A stretch of 64,000 bases of DNA from Triticum aestivum (Eukaryota > Streptophyta > Magnoliopsida > Poales > Poaceae). The notes under the pieces were generated by a model that was not told the origin of the DNA, made no database searches, and saw nothing but the letters and a program-made list of their open reading frames with translations. Position 1 is the stretch's first letter. Every line of letters starts with the position of its first letter. The stretch covers positions 195,161,201-195,225,200 of the forward strand of contig NC_057794.1 in the NCBI RefSeq assembly GCF_018294505.1, given 5' to 3'. Below, one piece after another: positions 58,890 through 64,000 of the stretch. The translations under genes were made by a program, and so were the position numbers.

Positions 58890-59753
58890 TTATTTGGGAG
58901 AGATATCTTTTTTCCTCTCTTCCTTTTTTCTTTTCTTCTTCTTCACCACATCATGTGTGGGTTCAATCCTCTTTCTGGAGCTCCTTATTAATGAAATTGG
59001 TTGAATAGGAGGCTCCTCCTCGTTACCCGATTCATCATAAGAAATAATAGGAGGATATTGGGAAGTCTCTTCACTTTCATTAGTATTCTCTTCATCTTCT
59101 ATTTGTTTTCTTTTCTTTATGTAATTGGCAATATAAGTATTTTCAATGCAATTAACCGCACAATACATATAAATTTCCTCTAGGTCAAAATGAAGAACTC
59201 TATCAAGGGAAAATTTTGGAATATCCTTAGTTATACTTTTCATTTCTTCGTAGCCCATAAGCAAACTAAGTTCTTTATAATGTGCAAGGGAAATAAATTC
59301 ATCACAATTTTTGGACACGATTAGATCATGAAACAATTTGCATCATATAATTAAATGACCACGTTCATTACAAAGCTCACAAGTATGGCCAAGAAAATTT
59401 AAATTTTCAGCACAATCATTTAGCTCTTCTTGCAACAATTTAGTTTCTAAGTACTTATGCTTCTTGCAATATCTATCTTCTCTATTTGGTGTGTACTTAC
59501 AAACCCAATGCACTCCACAAAAATTGACATGTTTATAGGAGACATTTTCATCATAACTAGTGCAATCATCATTAGTGTCATGGATATTCAAAGGATTCGT
59601 ACTAACAACATTGCAATCATGCTCATCATTCAAATATTTAGTGCCAAACATTTTATAGATTTCTTCCTCTAGCACTTGAGCACAATTATCCTTTCCATCA
59701 TACTCACGAAAGATATTAAAAAGATGAAGCGTATGAGACAAACTTAATTCCAT
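58890..59753 (-). pseudogene. Sabrina-type ORF of D2, N-terminal part with CCHC zinc knuckle
   Basis: From ATG 59753 one frame runs about 287 codons to 58890, with a single TGA at 59343-59345. The N-terminus matches the D1 copies (HTLHLFNIF, KMFGTKYL). A Cys-rich middle part, absent from D1, contains Cys-x2-Cys-x4-His-x4-Cys at 59381-59340 (CELCNERGH, then the stop inside the last spacer, then Cys), with Gly before His as in retroviral-type nucleocapsid knuckles. A helical part with an acidic Ser/Glu region follows, then a very basic Lys/Arg tail (VKKKKRKKEERKK). This makes a distant Gag-like role plausible. It is not proven. Confidence 0.65.
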
Positions 59754-59851
59754 TTTTTTTGTAATTTTGTTTTATAAACTAAACTAGTGACCAAACAAGA
59801 AACTAAAAGACTCGATTGCAAAATCTAAAGATATACCTTCAAGCACTAAAT

Positions 59852-59869
59852 TCCCCGACAATGGCGCCA
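59852..59869 (-). promoter_or_regulatory. Primer-binding site of D2, tRNA-Asp type
   Basis: On the minus strand TGGCGCCATTGTCGGGGA matches the tRNA-Asp site with one change, 10 bp after the LTR end. Confidence 0.85.
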
Positions 59870-59879
59870 GAAAAGAGCT

Positions 59880-61499
59880 TGATGTCTACTACACAACCTT
59901 CTTCTTGTAGACGTTGTTGGGCCTCCAAGTGCAGAGGTTTGTAGGACAGTAGCAAATTTCCCTCAAGTGGATGACCTAAGGTTTATCAATCCGTAGGAGG
60001 CATAGGATGAAGATGTTCTCTCTCAAGCAACCCTGCAACCAAATAACAAAGAGTCTCTTGTGTCCCCAACACACCCAATACAATGGTAAATTGTATAGGT
60101 GCACTAGTTCGGCGAAGAGATGGTGATACAAGTGGTATATGGATAGTAGATAATAGTTTTTGTAATCTGAAAATATAAAAAGAGCAAGGTAGAAAGAGAT
60201 AAAAGTGAGCATAAACGGTATTGCAATGCCTTGAAACAAGGCCTAGGGTTCATACTTTCACTAGTGCAAGTCCTCTCAACAATAATAACATAATTGGATC
60301 ATATAACTATCCCTCAACATGCAACAAAGAGTCACTCCAAAGTCACTAATAGCGGAGAACAAACGAAGAGATTATGGTAGGGTACGAAACCACCTCAAAG
60401 TTATTCTTTCCAATCAATCCGTTGGGCTACTCCTATAAGTGTCACAAACAGCCCTACAGTTCGTACTAGAATAACACCTTAAGATACAAATCAACCAAAA
60501 CACTAATGTCACCTAGATACTCCAATGTCACTTCAAGTATCCGTGGGTATGATTATACGATATGCATCACACAATCTCAGATTCACCTATTCAACCAACA
60601 CATAGAACCTCAAAGAGAGCCCCAAAGTTTCTACCGGACAATCACGACGAAAACGTGTGCGAACCCCTATGCATAGGTTCATGGGCGGAACCCGCAAGTT
60701 GATCACCAAAACGTACATCAAGTGAATCAAGTGTTGTCAAATCTTTAAAGACTCAATCCAATATGATAACTTCAAAGGGAAAACTCAATCCATTACAAGA
60801 GAGTAGAGGGGGAAGAAAACATCATAAGATCCAACTATAATAGCAAAGCTCGCGATACATCAAGATCGTATCACCTCAAGAACACGAGAGAGAGAGAGAG
60901 AGATCAAACACATAGCTACTGGTACATACCCTTAGCCCCGAGGGTGGACTACTCCCTCCTCGTCATGGAGAGCACCGGGATGATGAAGATGGCCACTGGA
61001 GAGGGATTGCTCCCTCCGACAGGGTGCGAGAACGGGTCTAGATTGGCTTTCGGTGGCTACGGAGGCTTCTAGCGGCGGAACTCCCGATCTATTGTGCGTT
61101 CTGATGTTTTTAGGGTATATGGAGATATATAGGCGGAAGAAGTACGTCAGGGGGGGCACGAGGGGCCCACGAGGGTGGAGGGCGTGCCCAGGGGGTTGGG
61201 CGCGCCCCCCTGCCTCGTGGCCTCCTCGCAGGTCACCCGACGTGCACTCCAAGTCTTCTGGGCTTCTTTCCTTCCAAAAATGACTTTCGTGAAGTTTCAG
61301 GTCAATTGGACTCCGTTTGATTTTCCTTTTCTTCGAAACCCTAAAACAGGGTAAAAACAGAAACTAGCACTGGGCTCTGGGTTAATAGGTTAGTCCCAAA
61401 AATGATATAAAAGTGTATAATAAAGCCCATAAACATTCAAAACAGTAGATAATATAGCATGGAGCAATCAAAAATTATAGATATGTTGGAGACATATCA
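59880..61499 (-). repeat. Complete LTR of D2
   Basis: 1620 bp. In element orientation it starts TGATATGTCTCCAACA at 61499 and ends TAGACATCA at 59880. It has a (GA)n run at 60886-60903 and a GC-rich stretch at 61150-61240. Confidence 0.88.
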
Positions 61500-63199
61500 G
61501 GACCCACCGGAAGGGCCTTTGTATTTCTTGAAAAAATGTTCCCCCCACTTTCAGCTCGGACCCACCAGCTATATCTTCGCACACAAGGAAGTGCCTCCTT
61601 ATTACGCACAAAAAATGAATACTCCCTTGCTAGTTGGGACCCACCATTGTGGGAGGCTGACTTGTGGGCCTACTAAGATGACGGGGACGGTGGGCTTTGT
61701 CAACTTAGTCAATATGAACGATTCTAGCTCCAGTGACCGTACGATGTCCATCCAATGGCCGTAGTGCTTCTTCAACCTCTTGTCTTCTCGCTCCAGCCGC
61801 TCAAAGCAGCGCCGGTCGTGCTGCCTACTCCTGCCTCCCGTGGCCGGCTGTGCTGCCGCGGAGGCCTCACCGCCCCCTACTACTCCCACCGCTGGTCAGA
61901 CCATCCCTCCACTCACCCACACCCCTTGCCATTCTGCGGCGATGGTAGCCTCACAACGAAGCCAAACCAGTGAACCCTCATACTCCTCTCCGCGTGGGCA
62001 TCCACTGCCGCATCTTCCCCGGCTCCGCACCGTCCCCTTCCTAGGCCTCGCCGTCGTCCACCGCCCTGGTGCTCTCGGCGCGGTGTCGTCAACGTGGTCA
62101 AGGAACGACTTCCATTGGAAGAGTACTGTACATGGAGAGGCTGGCAGCTGGGTCCACGGCTGCAGCAAGGAAGTGCCTCCTTATTATGCGAAAATAATGA
62201 TTCTCCCACGTGACAGTCGTGACCCACCGGACGGGCCACCGTATTTCATGAAAAAAATGTTCCCCCCGAACTGCTGGGACCCACCAGCTACATCTTCACA
62301 CGCAAGGAAGTACGTTCATATTACGGGCAAAAAAATGACCCCCCTGACTGCTGGGACCCACCAGCTACATCTTCGCACGCAAGGAAGTGCCTGATAGTCG
62401 GGACCCACCCGGTCAAAGTTTACGTAGCGTTGTTATTCTGGTCGCGAACGTGTATGTACATACTGGTCGATCAGTCTGTCTGCAGGCTGCAGCGATGAAC
62501 TGTGGCCGTGTAAGGAAGGGAACGTGTGGTAGTAGAGGCGTGCACGTGTGGTAGTAGAGGCGCGCACGTAGCACGTACACGTACGGGAGGGTTGTGGCGT
62601 ACCGCAAAATGGAGGAAACGGACTTGTGTTGGAGCGCTATGGACGAAACAGGGGTCCTATTCATCGTGAGGGGTGTGGCGTACCGCAAAACAGGAATCCA
62701 TGAGATACTGTTCATCTCCACCGTCGACCTCCTCTAGCCTCCACGGGGTACTGTTCATCCACCATTGACCTCCTCGAGCCTCCACATACAACTGTTCTTC
62801 CACGGGCTCCTGTTCAGTTAGAGCCCAATGCCTTGCTCGGGTTCAGTTAGAGCACAATGCCTCGCACACACGCGCGTACGTACGAGAGAAACGTGCATCG
62901 CTCGGCCCCCGACCAGTCACCGTAACCGGGAACTCCCCGATATTGTCCTCGCCCTCGCTTCTACCATGGATTTTTCCATCATGGACGGCCCAAAGAATGT
63001 CATGCAGCTGCATCTCCGGCCTGCCAAGGATGAAAAGCCCATTTTTTGTCATGATTTTTTGTCATAGAAGTAGGGGCCCACCACATCTATTATGATACCG
63101 GGTTTTGTCACAATTATCGTCATAGAAGTGTCATAAGTATGACAGAAAAAAATTTCGTTTTGCCCAAAATGTCACGGATGTGTCTTTTTTTTTGTAGTG
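61500..63199 (-). mobile_element. CACTA transposon end (subterminal repeats and one terminus)
   Basis: The right end reads, on the minus strand, CACTACAAAAAAAAAGAC, the CACTA terminus, at 63199. The 1.7 kb holds direct subterminal repeats: a unit with GACCCACCAGCTAYATCTTC and AAGGAAGTGCCT at about 61558-61600, 62276-62312 and 62354-62392; a 22 bp pair at 62523-62566; a pair of ~43 bp units at 62703-62790; and a pair at 62812-62866. A GC-rich core (61720-62150) separates two repeat arrays. The other terminus is missing: D2 borders it. No transposase is encoded here, so this is a non-autonomous or truncated copy. Strand assignment is arbitrary. Confidence 0.82.
62523..62566. repeat. 22 bp tandem pair in the CACTA subterminal region
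   Basis: CGTGTGGTAGTAGAGGCGTG+CA is followed directly by the same unit with one change (GCGCGCA). Confidence 0.85.
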
Positions 63200-63748
63200 C
63201 AAAATCACATCGAATGATTTGTTGGTCATCCGCTCAGATGTCTTCAACTGAAGAAAGGTGACCATAGCTGAGAATACTGACAGCTTATTTCATGGGGTGA
63301 CAGCCACATTGCATTGTTCCAACATGCGGGCCCACCGTTTTTCTTCTGCAGGTGAATGTTCACGAAATGCACGAGCATTTCATAGCATTGTTTCAATGTT
63401 GGTCAAACTCACTGGCTCCTTCACCACCACCTCCTCCTTCTCTTCCACCTGAGCATCAGGCAGATCGAGATGGTGATATGCTGCTTCCACATGGTCAATA
63501 ACATTGACGTTCACAGCTTCACCATGATGAACCCACCTAGTATATGTGACCGACATCCCATACAAGTGTAGATGATTTTGCACAGTTGACTGGGGTCTTA
63601 TAACTGAATTCATACAACTGCTATACGAGCAGAGCACATCTCATTTCGGACCATCGTACTCAGCTCTCAAAAAGTTCATGAAGTTTTCAACCCCCTCGAC
63701 AAATGCAGCGGAGAATCTTCGAGCAGAAGTTATCCAAGTCATGTCCAT
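63200..63748 (-). pseudogene. TNP2-like CACTA transposase, N-terminal fragment
   Basis: On the minus strand ATG 63748 begins a product with the transposase-associated domain of plant En/Spm-type proteins: MDMTWITSARRF, GVENFMNF, then CSYSSCMNS with paired Cys, HLHLYGMSVTYTRWVHHGE. An acidic Glu/Val-rich linker follows, then a NARAFREHS, KLSVFSAMVTF and MTNKSFDVIL stretch. The frame has three stops (near 63640, 63377 and 63299). It ends where the CACTA terminus is inserted at 63199/63200. A consensus-like 'taacag' acceptor lies just upstream of the ATG. Confidence 0.75.
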
Positions 63749-64000
63749 CTGTTAGACATGCAAATTAGTTCTTCTACTAGATATTACAGGAAAAACATAT
63801 ATGTTTTTTTATGAAGTCCAGAAAAAAATACCTAGGTCGATGTCTAAAGCTATGGTAAGATATTTGGACAAGCTAATCTATGTAACGAAATATATTTAAA
63901 GCTAATTCAGCAAACAGATTTGAGTGCTAAATTATGGCAGGCTATTTCAGCAGTCAATGAGGGCAACCATCAAACTATCGAAGGCCATCGCAGAAACAAA
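63749..64000. other. Flank upstream of the transposase fragment
   Basis: AT-rich 250 bp with no recognisable gene or repeat end; probably an intron or 5' part of the transposase gene, if so on the minus strand. Confidence 0.35.

Larger units (their letters stand above)
55390..61499 (-). mobile_element. Sabrina-type Gypsy element D2
   Basis: On the minus strand: a complete LTR (61499 to 59880), a tRNA-Asp-type primer-binding site, a long broken ORF region (59753-58289) and a non-coding region that stops at 55390 inside internal sequence. The 3' LTR and the end of the interior are missing, and a different Gypsy fragment is joined there. The right border is intact, but without the left border no target duplication can be shown. 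Its non-coding interior matches element 1 closely. Confidence 0.87.

Noticed and set aside
61780..62394. 204-codon open frame in the CACTA segment
   Set aside because: It begins without ATG and reads through subterminal DNA repeats; the product is low-complexity. Kept only as a possible captured core, not as a gene.

Overview
The window looks like intergenic DNA from a large Triticeae genome (wheat, Aegilops or barley group). I infer this from long nested LTR retrotransposons of recognisable Triticeae types (a BARE/Angela-related Copia family, Sabrina/WHAM-type Gypsy elements, a Fatima-type Gypsy element), a Cassandra TRIM carrying 5S-rRNA-like LTRs, and CACTA transposon DNA. I found no intact host gene, tRNA gene, functional rRNA gene or CRISPR array. 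Family names come from memory of LTR ends, primer-binding sites and protein motifs, not from a search. The structural calls (LTR borders, target-site duplications, in-frame stops) are read directly from the sequence.

Layout. (1) Positions 1-12795 hold Gypsy element E, with LTR ends TGTGATGCCC...GGGCGTCACA. Its 5' LTR (1-841 and 6695-7569) is split by Gypsy element 1 (842-6689, TSD GGGAT). Its internal domain (7570-11572) has almost no coding capacity but carries a worn reverse-transcriptase-like stretch. Its 3' LTR begins at 11573 and is cut at 12795. (2) Positions 12796-18304 hold D1, a minus-strand Sabrina-type element rearranged to LTR-internal-LTR-internal. (3) Positions 18305-39632 hold a long Gypsy LTR (F) split by Copia element A (21506-39389, TSD CGTTG). 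A is split by a related Copia element B (24689-35820, TSD TGAAC), and the 3' LTR of B is split by a solo LTR (31891-34299, TSD ATTAA). This is a four-level nest with three exact TSDs. (4) Positions 39633-43473 hold another LTR-like sequence with a degenerate array of about 155 bp period and a TATA-like promoter. (5) Positions 43474-54272 hold a Fatima-type element that keeps gag-protease on the plus strand and a long antisense gene on the minus strand but has no RT/RH/INT. A Cassandra TRIM sits inside its protease-proximal region (47275-47998). (6) Positions 54281-55389 hold a minus-strand gag-protease fragment of another Gypsy element. (7) Positions 55390-61499 hold D2, a second minus-strand Sabrina-type element with the longest version of its ORF, including a CCHC knuckle. 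(8) Positions 61500-63199 are one end of a CACTA transposon, inserted into a TNP2-like CACTA transposase pseudogene (63200-63748, minus).

How the parts relate. All coding regions belong to transposons and nearly all are broken. In the Fatima-type gag-protease frame, all eight stops lie in one uninterrupted frame over 3.3 kb with no frameshift, and each can be explained by a C-to-T or G-to-A transition. That fits decay under cytosine methylation. The Copia elements, by contrast, also carry frameshifts and deletions. The less familiar material is the fast-changing Sabrina-type ORF, the antisense gene with a duplicated exon block, the 155 bp periodic LTR array, a hairpin conserved between two Sabrina-type subfamilies, and the pol-derived non-coding interior of element E.
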